NCBI GenBank assembly: GCA_014706385.1
Contig: JACGZH010000002.1
Location: forward strand, 868,001 to 932,000
DNA: 64,000 nucleotides
Direction of reading: 5' to 3'
Source of the DNA: Phaffia rhodozyma
Taxonomy: Eukaryota > Basidiomycota > Tremellomycetes > Cystofilobasidiales > Mrakiaceae
Below the pieces are notes generated by a model. It ran no database searches. It saw only the letters and a list, made by a program, of their open reading frames with translations, and had not been told where the DNA came from. A program made the position numbers and the translations under genes. This document shows positions 33,433 through 43,903 of the stretch, in pieces. Numbering within the stretch: position 1 is the first letter of the stretch; each line of letters begins with the position of its first letter.

Positions 33433-36185
33433 CTATCTTTGAGCCTGACGAGCACGTTTGGCTCCTCCACCCTTCCGAGCTCCTTTGCCTCGACCTTCGA
33501 AACGAGCTCTGGCCATTTGGATCTATGTGTAACAAGCCGAAGAAACAAGAACGGTGAACAGTGAGTAATCCATCAACGAGACCAGGTTCTTGATAAGAAA
33601 TCAAAGACCAGGAAGAAAATCGAAAGAACGTACTGTCTTGTACATCGCTCCTCCTCGACCTGCTCCTCCTCCAGCTCTCTTGACTGGCTGAGTAGTCTTA
33701 GAGAAGATGATGACCCTTCCGTCATTACCTGCTCGACCTGCCCGCCCAGCCCGATGGATGAAGTCAACAGCGTTCTTTGGTTCATCACACATGATAATCG
33801 TCCCAACCGTAGGCGCAAAATCTAAACCTCTTGACAGGACACCCGTAGTTATAAGAATTCTAGGCTCGGCTTTCGGTTCCTCCCAAGGCTGAAGTCCAAC
33901 TGAAGAAGCTTTTACAGGAACGGATGATGAAACCCGCACTCGATCAACAAGTTGATCTCTCGGGTTGACCAAAAACGGGGCAATGTGTTTGTTCGTTCCC
34001 CTCGTTCGGTTTCCTGACGCAGATTGGATGACTACATTTGGAAATCCTTTCTCGGTCAAATAACTTCCGAAATCTTTTGCCCTTCCATCTTTGTTAATGA
34101 ACACGATTGTTTGAGAGTTCTCTTTGCCTTCTCGGGCATCTTCGACGAATGCTCGTCGAATTTCCATCAGAACGTCTGATCGCCAGTTAGATCCGGTCCA
34201 GTTAACAGTAGAGAGGGCGAGGGTGTGGGGAAGTCGATGGAGGTTTGGTGTAATCAATCGGGTGCATGTTGGGTGTTCTTTTTGGAGAATTTTAGAGAGT
34301 GTTTCGGGTACGGTTGCGGTGGCCATGATGAAATTAGGGGGAGTAGGGGACGTCAGAAGAGGGTTGATTACTTTGTTGACATCTTCGAGGAAAGGCTCGG
34401 CTACAATATAGGTGTTGGAACAGGATGTAAGCGAACGCTGACATACATACGTCATTATGCTGAATAAAACAGAGAACAGAGGCAAGCTTACCCAAGGAAA
34501 CATCGGCTTCGTCAAGTACCAGCCATTTGACTCTTTCGAGGCTCAGGTGTTCACGCTTCTCGTGCCTTTTTGGAATTTTGACCGGCAGCGTCCACTCTGG
34601 CTTACCCTCCGCGGCCCGCTTCTCATTCTCTCGATCCTGAATATTCTCTAACCAAGTCTTTCTCTTATCAGGCATCCAGACGTCTTTCGACTTTGCTCCC
34701 CTAAAGGTGTTCTTCCAATCATCGTCTTTAAACTTTTTCGCCTTCTCAACCTCCGCGTCGATGAGTTTCTTGAGTACCGCGTTCTCAAGTTTCGAATCTC
34801 GCTCATCAAGCTGTTGATCTTTCTTCGAAGGTAGTCCCATCAGCTCCTTGATTCGGTTGATTGTTCCAACAACAATGTCGGCTCCTTCAGGATAGCGGAA
34901 TACACCACTGTCCGGACCCGAGCCGGAACCAGAAGAGAGGCATGTTGTCTGGAGCCGATCTCTATGAGTGAGAGCAGAGATCACGGAGTCAATTTGTCTG
35001 GCGAGTTCATGGGTGGGGGCGATGATGAGCGCTCGGGGTCGAAGCCTTGTCGCAGACGCTTCCTCGTCGTCCTCATCGATCATCTTTCCCGAGTCTTCTT
35101 CATCCTTCAAGGCTTGAATTATGGGCAATACATAGGCCAAGGTTTTTCCAGAGCCAGTTTCTGCTGCAAGGAGTGTTTTTGCTCCTGGTCGCATACCTCG
35201 AGGGATGAATTCCGAAGGTTTCGCTAAAGGGTTCTTCTTCAATTTGAAATTTGCAGAAGCTTCAATGTCGAGAGCCTGAGGGAAAAAGTGCTGCAGGGAA
35301 AGACGTTGGACAGGCGTTGCGACAAGTGAGGAATCAGCCGACTCTGGAAGTATTCCCTTCAAATATTGAGCAACAGACGCGACCAGGTTCGGTCTGACCG
35401 GAGGACTTGTGAAGTGTATGGGAAGACCAGTTAACGTTGGATGGCTTTTGAACTTGCTCGCGTTGGGTGGACTTCGTTGTAATGGCTGAGCTTGAAAGAC
35501 GAAGTCTTGCTTGGGGGTTGACTTGCTTGCGACAAGACCTTTCTTTGCATTTGATACTGCCTTGAACGTTCGGGGGGCTGTTATAACCGAACCGGTACTT
35601 CCCACAATTAGAGGGTTGGCCTTGACAGTAGGAGGAAGCCGACGGGTCGAATTGCCAAGTCGAGACCGAGCCGGTCGAAGAAGATCGGGATGAATGTCTC
35701 GTCTGTTGTCGAAGTTTGGAGCCAGTCGTTTTTTGGCTGGTAAACTCTTCACTACGGTAATGGCCACAAGGGGAAAACCGAAAGATTCAGCTCTTATTCA
35801 AACAGGTGCATCTACGCCACGACCAGAGCTGAGCAAATGGAGTCGTGATATCAAATCGGATATGTTTCGTTGCACAACGTCATTTCTTCGCCACTCCGAC
35901 GACCATTCCTACACTCGCAACTACAGCAACGATGATAACCAGAGAGACCGTTCTCAATCCTTCGCATTCCTCATACACATTTTCCATGGCGTACCGAGAT
36001 AAACATATAGAAGAAGAGGGTATACATAACTCACAGTCTTTGTTTCGAACACCTCGCATCGACTGCATGATTTTACCTCCAGTGGTGGTCCGGGAGCCAC
36101 GGGCAAGATTACATGATATTGAGAACGGTCTGATAGTATTCCCAGATGCAGACAGCGCCCTCCGTGGGACTGCTATACGAAGCAT
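33433..36185 (-). CDS. MRH4: Mitochondrial DEAD-box RNA helicase, Mrh4-like
   Basis: Mrh4 is the mitochondrial DEAD-box helicase for large ribosomal subunit assembly. The main exon (from 35751) carries HPTLTGLPIHF, the Walker A motif AAETGSGKTLAYVLP, IIAPTHELARQ, and VLDEAD at the exon end. Downstream exons hold MATATVPE (motif III as TAT rather than SAT), TIVFINKDGRAKDFGSYL, ITTGVLSRGLDFAPTVG and HRAGRAGRAG. The last exon ends GKGARKGGGAKRARQAQR. The frame above 35767 has no ATG before a stop. A presequence exon at 36185-36035 (MLRIAVPRRALSAS, Arg/Ser-rich) ends in a strong GTGAGT donor in phase 1 and joins in frame to 35751 after a pyrimidine tract and GTAG acceptor, giving a 283-bp intron. 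I therefore place the start at 36185; that first exon is an inference, the helicase itself is secure. Confidence 0.82.
35880..36185 (-). CDS. Possible alternative 101-residue product from the unspliced Mrh4 leader
   Basis: If the proposed 283-bp intron is retained, the same ATG opens a 101-codon frame: a mitochondrial-type presequence (MLRIAVPRRALSASGNTIRP), then a C-terminal hydrophobic segment TVSLVIIVAVVASVGMVVGV and AKK before the stop. It could be a separate small mitochondrial membrane protein. T-rich introns often encode hydrophobic stretches by chance, so this may be an artefact. No family is recognised. Confidence 0.25.
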   Translation of the reverse strand: MLRIAVPRRALSASGNTIRPFSISCNLARGSRTTTGGKIMQSMRGVRNKDCELCIPSSSICLSRYAMENVYEECEGLRTVSLVIIVAVVASVGMVVGVAKK

Positions 36186-36410
36186 ACTGTAAAGGAGAAA
36201 GATAGAAGTGAATAAGATGAGGTGATGATGGTTCGAATATAAGACACCTGGATGAACGATTCAGAATTTACCCGTTGAGCCCCGTTGGTTTCCATGACAA
36301 CTGACCCTCCATTTTTTTCTACTTATATTATCAGCGACTTCGTTCCGATCAGTCAGCCAACACTGTAAACTCCACCCCAACTTCCACAACAACCGAATAT
36401 CCCTTCAAAC

Positions 36411-38418
36411 ATGTCTGCTCAGGAGGAAAGAGAGGACGAGTACATTAACGACGAAGATGCTGAGGAGATCATTCATGAGGAGAGCGATGATGGAGGTGAG
36501 GAGCCGATGAGCGACGAGGATGAGAACGAGGGTGATGATCAATTTGAAGGAACTCAGCTCGAAATGGGTGAGGGCTACGGTCAAGAAGATTTCAGAATCA
36601 GCGCGGATGGAACTACTATGGTGTTTGATCCGGATGGTGATTTCGACGAAGGAGCCGAGGGGTCATCCGCTCAGAAGGACGCAGGAGAGGACAACAGTCT
36701 AGTTGCCGCTGGTAAGTCTTCGAGTTTCATAGTTGCTTGTCCTTTGTCACTTAGAGACTTCACGGCTGACTGTAGACGCCTTGTTTCTCGTATGCTTTCT
36801 TTGCTGTCACTCGTCGTGATGGACGGAATGAACTCTCCAGTCGTGCATAAAGAAGATTCATCCGTGTTCGACATCGCTCTCCACCCGGCACACCCTAATC
36901 CCTCTCTGGCCGTTTCTGGAGGAGAGGACGATATGGGCTACATCTTTGATACTGCCAATGGACAAAAGCTCGTTGAACTGAGTGGGCACACTGACTCTGT
37001 CGTGGCTGTAGCGTTCAGTAAGTTCATGTCTCCAGGTGGTTCGAAACTTGGCGGCATCGCGCTCCATCCCAATTAGCTGATCAAATTCTCGGGATTTTAT
37101 TTTGGGTATTTTCAGGCTCGGACGGACAGTTCGTGGCGACAGGAGGAATGGACGGTCGGGTAAGAGTATGGAAGCGGGTCGGAACCGAGGACTGGAACAA
37201 TTGGGAATTCTTGACCAGTTTAGAAGGCCCAGATGAGGTTACCGTAAGTGAACTCAAAACATAGCGACCTTGGTCTTTCACATTAACAGGTCACTTGAAT
37301 ATATTTGCTTATTGTCTCTTCACTCAAACGGGATTTGGATGATTAGTGTTTGACCTGGCATCCTAAAGGACCAGTGCTTGCTGTTGGATCGAACGATACG
37401 ACTGTTTGGATGTGGCAGCGTGAGCTATTCCGATTTCTCTCCACAGATATGATCACAACGTGAGGCGTATGACTAAATTGATTGATACCTGAATAAATCG
37501 ATAGTTCCTTCGGGGAACACCATGCAAGTCTTTGCCGGACATACCGATGCCATCACCGCCATTTCTTTCACGCCCGATGGTTCGTTTCTTTTCCTGACCA
37601 ACATATCTCAAACGGACACATGTTTTCAACGACTAACAACCGCGCTTGAACTACTTTTATCTTATTTTCTTACCTTACCCCACGCATCTTGATGCAACTC
37701 TGTATATACAGGTAAACGTTTACTTACCACCTCGGCTGATTCTTTCCTTATTGTCTGGGACCCTCGATCACCTTCCCCTTCACAGACATTCAACCCTACG
37801 GACGGTCGATTCAACCTGGCTGATGGGATAACTTCTCTTGCCATCCATCCTTCATCGAATCTTGCTGTCGTAGGTGGTGGAGCTGGTGGAATCCGAGTGG
37901 TCAACCTGATCAAATCAGAGGTTGTCAGAGGATTCCAAGGTCACAAGGAAGAAGAGAGTGTGGAGAGTTTGGTGTTTTTGGATATCGCAGGAAACGGTGT
38001 TGTTGTTAGCGCGGGAACTGATGGGAAAGCTTTCGTTTGGGATGTTACTACTGGAAGGTTGAGGAGTACGTTGGAGCACCCTGAGGTCAGTCTCTAAATC
38101 GTCGTCGTACTTGACCCCAGTATCGGTGTACACCGCCATAGCTAAATGAGATTTTGTTATCTTTTCGGGGGCTCATCAATTCACGAACAGGCTATCACCT
38201 CCATTCGACTCCACCCTGCACCTATGAACCACTTGCTTACCACTGCCTCGGCCGACGCCACTCTTAAAACATGGGATGTCCGAAATGGATCACTTATCGC
38301 ACACCACAAAGGTCATCAGGCCGTCATCAACGCACTTGCCGTCGGAAGTGGTGGAGAGGGTAAATCCGCGATCGTTACCGCTGGAGATGATGGCGCGAGT
38401 TTGGTCTGGTTGGTATAG
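36411..38418 (+). CDS. SQT1: WD40 protein Sqt1/AAMP, uL16 assembly chaperone
   Basis: Sqt1 (AAMP in animals) binds ribosomal protein uL16/Rpl10 co-translationally and escorts it to the 60S subunit. The ATG at 36411 begins a strongly acidic N-terminus (SAQEEREDEYINDEDAEEII and more Asp/Glu), then RISADGTTMVFDPDGDFDEG. WD repeats follow across seven or so exons: VFDIALHPAHPNPSLAVSGG, LSGHTDSVVAVAFSSDGQFVATGGMDGRVRVW (joined across an intron), CLTWHPKGPVLAVGSNDTTVWMW, FAGHTDAITAISFTPDGKRLLTTSADSFLIVWD, GITSLAIHPSSNLAVVGGGAGG, a VSAGTDGKAFVWDV block, and ITSIRLHPAP...LLTTASADATLKTWDVRNG. It ends VTAGDDGASLVWLV. The acidic N-terminus plus this repeat set is the Sqt1/AAMP arrangement. The start is 225 bp from the divergent Mrh4 presequence ATG. 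Confidence 0.87.
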
Positions 38419-38688
38419 AAATGCGAATTCTTTATTTTTTTCTTCCTATTAGATTTGTAGTCATCTGTTCTCCTTTTCTGTTCATCTGTCATTATGTATT
38501 GAGTTGAATGATAAGAATACGCGTTGGCGTTTGGACGAGAAACCCCAATTCACATTTATGTAACGGATCATTTAACCCCTACATCTGGCTGCAAGTCAGA
38601 AGATACGCAAACCTCTATACGCGATGATTTGGCGTAACTACTGGTGACGATACACAGTGATCAAATTCTCTCCGGTCATACATAGCTC

Positions 38689-40407
38689 TTAGACCGAGTT
38701 GACGAATGTGGAAATGAGTCGGAGAAACTCTCTCGGTCTACAGTTGACGTTTAACCCAGTCAAAAGATGGACGTCAGCAAAGACAAGGAGATCAGATACC
38801 ATCGAACAAAGAATGGGTATGAACGCTTACTTTTCGGCGTGCACCCAGTGCGCGGTATCCAATTCTTTCAACACCATATTTGGGAAAAACTGTTCGGCTA
38901 CAGGTATGTTGTGTCGGTTGATGTACTTTGACCGGGTCCCTTTAACAAGCATCGTCGGTCCGTTCCAGGTGATCTCTCCAGGCTGTGAGACGCGAAGGAG
39001 AGCAGAAGGGCGACATAACAGGATGGGCATCAACCATTGAGAGAACGGTGTCTGGCATGAAAAGATTGACGGGAAAGACGTACCTGGAAAGGGAAGTCAC
39101 CGATGGCAGGAATTGCTTCCTTGATGAGCTCGAGGGGGACTCTGAATGTCACCTTGTTGTCCTTCAGAATAGAGTTGGTGAGAAGAAACTGTCGAACGGG
39201 TAAGGCCTGCATAGTTACGCGCCGACAAGATGACAACGTAAATCATCTTTGCGTAAGAATTGACCTCGAACTCTAATCGAAAGCATGGTTATAGGTAACT
39301 TCGATAGAGATAGCACGTACCTCTTCGTACTCGCTCAGGATTTTGTCGGCTTCGCTCTTCGACTTGGTGTCTTCAGATTCGATTTGGATCATCCCATTGA
39401 CATATTTTGAGAATCTGTTCAAGATCACGAGATGAATACAACAAAGTTCAAGACCGGTTGATAAGCACAACTTCTCTGGAGGATGGAAACATGATAGAAG
39501 AAGAGACTGAAGAACCAGATTCTTACTCTGGACTGATCTTTCCAATCGCAGGAGCCATGTCTACCGATATGAGAGACTTCAGATGTCGATTTAGTCGGGG
39601 ATGAAGGGCTGTAGTCATTACGACCTTTCCACCCCTTGAAAAGAGAAGAGAAAGGAAAAGAGCGTATGTAGCAGGTTAGTTGTACGCGCACAAGAGACCG
39701 AGAACGAATGAAACGGATCGTAAACTTGCATTGAGTGTCCCATGAGGTGCACGTTTTTGTCTCTGAAAGACTGCTGCTCGAAAAAGTTATACACATCAGA
39801 AGCCATACTGAGACGACAAGAATGTCGGCCGGTATAGAAAATATCGTCAGAGCTGCCTTTCTCTTTCGACTGTTATGAACGCTAGAAACGGGCACATACG
39901 CCATATATGTATGAGGATGGGCATGAGGAGCTGTCCCATGATTCCTCAAATCCTGAATGAACGTCACAAAGGTTGTCTCGCTCATTCAACAAACTATTCC
40001 TGAGGATACGGATGTCTAAAGGGGAAAAGAGAAGAGAGGATGCCTACAGACAATAGCATATACGGGCATCCCTAGTTCTTGAGCGAAAGCTCTTGTGAGC
40101 GACCTCCAGTTCTGCTTTGAGCCGCTAAGTATTGAAACCAAATGTCTAGTAAGTATATGAGGCGAGATAGGCGCTAAGATGACTACGAGCCTATTATGAG
40201 GTATACTAACAACAGACCATGTGCGATCACCAAGGTATCGTCGGACGTTCTGTTCTTTGGTTCGGCTAGTTCAAAAGGGAGGTCGATCGGCTCTGGGATA
40301 TCTGGTAAAGAAGCGGCTGAAAGAGATGCTATCGAGCGAGAATGAAGACACGTGGAACGGGATACCCGACCTAGTCCGAATTTCAAAGGGAGTGTTCGGA
40401 GAGACAT
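38689..40407 (-). CDS. Alpha/beta hydrolase, ABHD11/Imo32-like, probably mitochondrial
   Basis: A serine hydrolase of the ABHD11 group. The ATG at 40407-40405 gives MSLRTLPLKFGLGRVSRSTCLHSRSI, an Arg/Ser-rich, acid-free mitochondrial-type presequence. Then come PIDLPFELAEPKN, TLVIAHGL, and after an intron GSKQNWRSLTRAFAQELGMPVYAIDLRNHGTAPH, the family's hallmark block. The nucleophile elbow is VHLMGHSMGG, split by an intron. SVDMAPAIG follows, then ALPVRQFLLTNS, FRVPLELIKEAIP and GPTMLVKGTRSKYI. The catalytic His is in LDTAHWVHAEK; the last exon adds PREFLRLISTFVNSV and a TAA at 38691-38689. The catalytic triad therefore looks complete. Length is around 300 residues. The natural substrate is unknown; animal ABHD11 has been linked to lipoate-protein maintenance. 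Confidence 0.87.
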
Positions 40408-40964
40408 GTTGGCTAGGGAGAATGGAAGATTAGACTATCTAGACTGAGATGTGAATGAACAAGAGATGATCCTCTTTTCGCCGTCGGTCGATTCTGCACG
40501 TTACGTAACATGGCTGGCTGTAGTCAACCGGACGGAGATTTGGACATGTCCGAGGTGTTGTTGACTCTCTCCGAGTTTTGCCAATCTGCGCCAGTTCAAT
40601 CTCTGAAGGATATGAATGTTGTGACTACCACCTTGTGGTGTTTGCTTATCGAACAACAGACGATGTTGCCATCTTGGTCTTGAATTTGAATGACGTCCCT
40701 TTCAAACGTGCGATGCGTCCATGTGTGGATGGGCACCCTCATCCGCCTACATCTGACAACACCAGATATTAACTCTGCGGGGCGATCCGGATCAAGATTC
40801 AAATATTTTTAAATGGCGTGATATTCGACATCTATACCGTTTCAGCATCTCAAGGACTCGGTGATAGACTTTCCTCGCACGATAGTTTATAAAGTATTTA
40901 ACCTTCCCTGATGTTTCATCCCTCTCATTTGATAGCTTTCTCAGTGTTTTATCCTTTCTGAGCC
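40408..40964. promoter_or_regulatory. Divergent region between hydrolase and transporter genes
   Basis: The 557 bp separate two divergent start codons. The part next to the transporter is pyrimidine-rich (40900-40960). I see no gene and no named motif with confidence. Confidence 0.4.
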
Positions 40965-43045
40965 ATGTCCAGTACTTCCTCCACCCGACTGTCGGATGAG
41001 CTGGTCGATGAGAAAAAGTTTCCCGGTTCTGATCCTGATTCTAGCGAAGTATCTATTGCCGAGAGCGCGGGGTCCGCGCCCATCAAGACCTGGTGGTTCA
41101 GAGGAACAATCTTTCAAGTGAGTTTCGATGGGTGTGCCTTCATGCTTTATATTGTCCTAGGCTGAATTGTCTGACGATCACTATAGGCAGCTGTCGTCGG
41201 CATTTGTTCGTTTCTGTCGCCTGGGACTTGGAATGCCATGTCTGCGACCGGTGCTGGAGGAGCGCAATCACCTTACTTGGTAAACGCAGCCAATGCTTTG
41301 GTGTTCGGCCTCATGGTTTTCTTCTGCGCTATGGGATGTAAGTTGTCGTAATTTCTGAATTTAGAGACTGGATGATTCATGGGTTGATCTGTCGAACCAT
41401 TCTATCGATCAACCAGCCACATTATCGAACAAGATCGGTCTCAAGTGGAGTCTGGCCTTTGGGTGCTCCGGTTTCGCTCCCTGTACGTCCGAGCTAACCT
41501 TTCGCTGCCTCTACAGTGATACATGTACTCACCTCACAAGCTCTTACATCGAACTGGTCTCTAGATGCCGCCGGTCTCTACCTCAACAAAGTCCATGGTG
41601 TCGTTTGGTTGGTTCTGTTTGGAGCTACGACCTGCGGTATCTCTGCTGGTATCTTCTGGTCCATAGAGGGAACGATCATTCTTGGCTACCCCGAGGCTCG
41701 AAAGCGAGGGATCTATTTGGCTGTCTGGTTGGCCTTAAAGTCTGGAGGTCAGCTTCTCGGAGGAATCATCAACACCGCCCTCAACATCAAGACTAAAGTC
41801 GCCGGCTCAGTGTCCTCCAACACGTACTTGGTGTTCATCGCGCTCGAGTGTCTCTCGCCGTTCGTGGCATTGCTTCTGTCCGAGCCCCACAAGGTCCAGA
41901 GGGAAGACGGTACGGCTGTCGTCGTTGGAACAAGCAAGGATGGTTTCGTGAAAGAGATGAAGACGGTAGGAAGAACTTTCCTCCGAAAAGAGGTTCTTTT
42001 GCTGTAAGTAGGATGATATCAGTTTCGGATTGGTCTCAGTGTTCTTCACGACGTATACTTACTACAGGCACATCATTTAGGTCTGGCTTTGCATTCTACT
42101 CGTCTCTCATGGGTCCCTATCAAACCACGTTCTTATCTCTCTATTTTACTGTGCGAGCAAGGTAAGTCTGTTCTGCTGTGTATCATCCCCTGGTTTCCGT
42201 TATGTGTTGTGCCAACCAATCTGTGATATTCTCCACAAAAGAGCCCTCGCGTCCCTCCTCAGCGCCATCCTCGGCATCTCTGTCAACTTTATGTTTGGTA
42301 TCTTCCTTGATTCTCGAGTATGTTTCGCTCTCTCTTTGTCTCGAGCGCAGAGTCGAGATGTTTCTCATTTTCTGACTCTCTGCTCCCGTCTTCTGTTGAC
42401 AGAGATTCACTCTTGCCACTCGGGCGCGGGTTTCTTTCCTCGTCGTCGCAATCATGATGCTCGTCTCCTGGGTCTGGGGAGTGGCCATCCAGGTCCAGTT
42501 CAGTAAGAGAGCCAAGGCTCCTTCTCTTGACTTTGGAAACGCCGGATTTGCCAAAGCGTACTGTCTCTATCTTCTCTATGCTCTCAACACGAGGTGTGTG
42601 TCTGTTCTCTGTGTGTATGTGTGTAGTCCCAAGCATTGAGCCGAACACTGATTTTTCTTTTTCTTTTTCTTTTCCCTTTCCCCCTCTGGGTGGCATCAAT
42701 CTTTTGCTCAGTGTGTCACAAAACGTGTTGTACTTTTACATCGCTGCTATCTCGTCTAAAGATCAGTCCGATATCGGTCGCTTGTCTTCTATCCTACGAT
42801 CGCTTGAATCGGCTGGTTCGGCCGTTGGATACGGCATTACTGCTCGAAAGACTTTACCCCACACCATTCCGCTCGGTATCGACATTGCTGTGTGGGGGCT
42901 CTCGACGATACCCGCCTGGTTCGCGATCAAAGAGATCGGAGTCAGTCTCTCTGGGGGCTACGAAGATGAGGATGGTGCGCGTGCGGAATTGGAACAGAAT
43001 GCTGTTGCCAAAGGAGAGGCGGCTGCTACTTCTGGGCCTCTCTGA
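40965..43045 (+). CDS. UNC93-like major facilitator (DUF895) transporter
   Basis: A polytopic membrane protein of the fungal UNC93-like MFS group; the transported substrate is not known. The ATG at 40965 opens a hydrophilic, Ser/Asp-rich N-terminus (MSSTSSTRLSDELVDEKKFPG). Membrane segments follow: AAVVGICSFLSPGTWNAMSATGAGG, the family's opening motif; NALVFGLMVFFCAMGS; then LKWSLAFGCSGF. VVWLVLFGATTCGISAGIFWSIEGTIILGYPEARKRG is the strongly conserved centre. Later are SGGQLLGGIINTALNI, TYLVFIALECLSPFVALLLSEP, SGFAFYSSLMGPYQTTFLSLYFTVRAR, FLVVAIMMLVSWVWGVA, SVSQNVLYFYIAAIS and SAGSAVGYGITAR. About eleven to twelve hydrophobic helices are expected. The tail is Glu/Ala-rich and cytosolic. Seven or eight introns are used. 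Confidence 0.86.
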
Positions 43046-43903
43046 GCGATGTATATGTAACAAGATTTTGGTTGCTCTATTTTCTATCCTTCCTTCCTTC
43101 CTTCCTTCCTTCCTTCCTTCCTTCCTTATATTCTAGTCCCATACCAAATAACTTTGTATAGCCCTGAAGAACCTAGATGTCTAATAATGTAAAGTCTGAT
43201 CCAAAGTCGCGTGTCTTTACGGCCTGTCCTCCCGAGATGGCACAACGACGTGTCAAGCCACGCGACGGCCACGAAACCAAACGAGTCCTCCCGACCGTTA
43301 GGGTTTGTAGATGATTACGCGCAGGAGGTTACACGACTGACAACATGGCTACGATGACGTATACAAACATAACCATCCAACCCCCGGACGCGCCTGTTTT
43401 TGTTTTGACTTTTGGATTCTGTAACCAAAAGAAAAAGACAAGGCAAGCGATCGTAACCACATCCGTAACCAAGATCCACCCAGCCTAGAAAACCCATCGT
43501 TGTTTCCCTTTCCCTCGTCTTTCCCCATCCTTCATCCACGACGATTCCTTCGTTTCGTTCGTTCTCTCGTGTCGTCTCTTCCTCTTCTCACACAGTTACC
43601 TCCTACCTTCTTCGTTGTTGTGCCGGGAACGTTTTTCCTATCGTTGCTCGTTCATCGCTGTTAATTTTATTCCTGTCTTTTCTCTGTTCTCTTTTGTCTC
43701 CTCAGTCACTCTTTTCAGATTTTCCTTTGTCTGTCCTTATAATCTTTTCCCGCCTCCTTTCCGTTACAAGACCCATCAACAACGAACTTTGTTCCCACTC
43801 TTTCTCTCTCAAGCTCGTCTTTTAGATCTTCGTACACATACAATCCTCCTCCGTAGTCTACTCATCACTTACCATACCATTGTTCTTTTTCTTTTCCTCC
43901 AGT
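43046..43903 (+). other. Intergenic region and cyclin upstream/leader
   Basis: The 858 bp contain the transporter 3' end, a TTCC repeat (listed separately), and from about 43500 a strongly pyrimidine-rich stretch running to the cyclin ATG, probably promoter core and 5' leader. GC-richer sequence at 43200-43330 may be the promoter proper. No coding exon was recognised. Confidence 0.45.
43088..43127. repeat. (TTCC)n microsatellite, about ten units
   Basis: A nearly uninterrupted run of the tetramer CCTT/TTCC, about 40 bp long, begins 42 bp after the transporter stop. It is expected to vary in length between strains. It lies in the 3' untranslated or terminator region. Confidence 0.9.

Noticed and set aside
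35772..36192. Overlapping plus-strand frames of about 100 codons upstream of the Sqt1 gene
   Set aside because: They are the opposite strand of the proposed Mrh4 presequence exon and intron, and show no conserved features.
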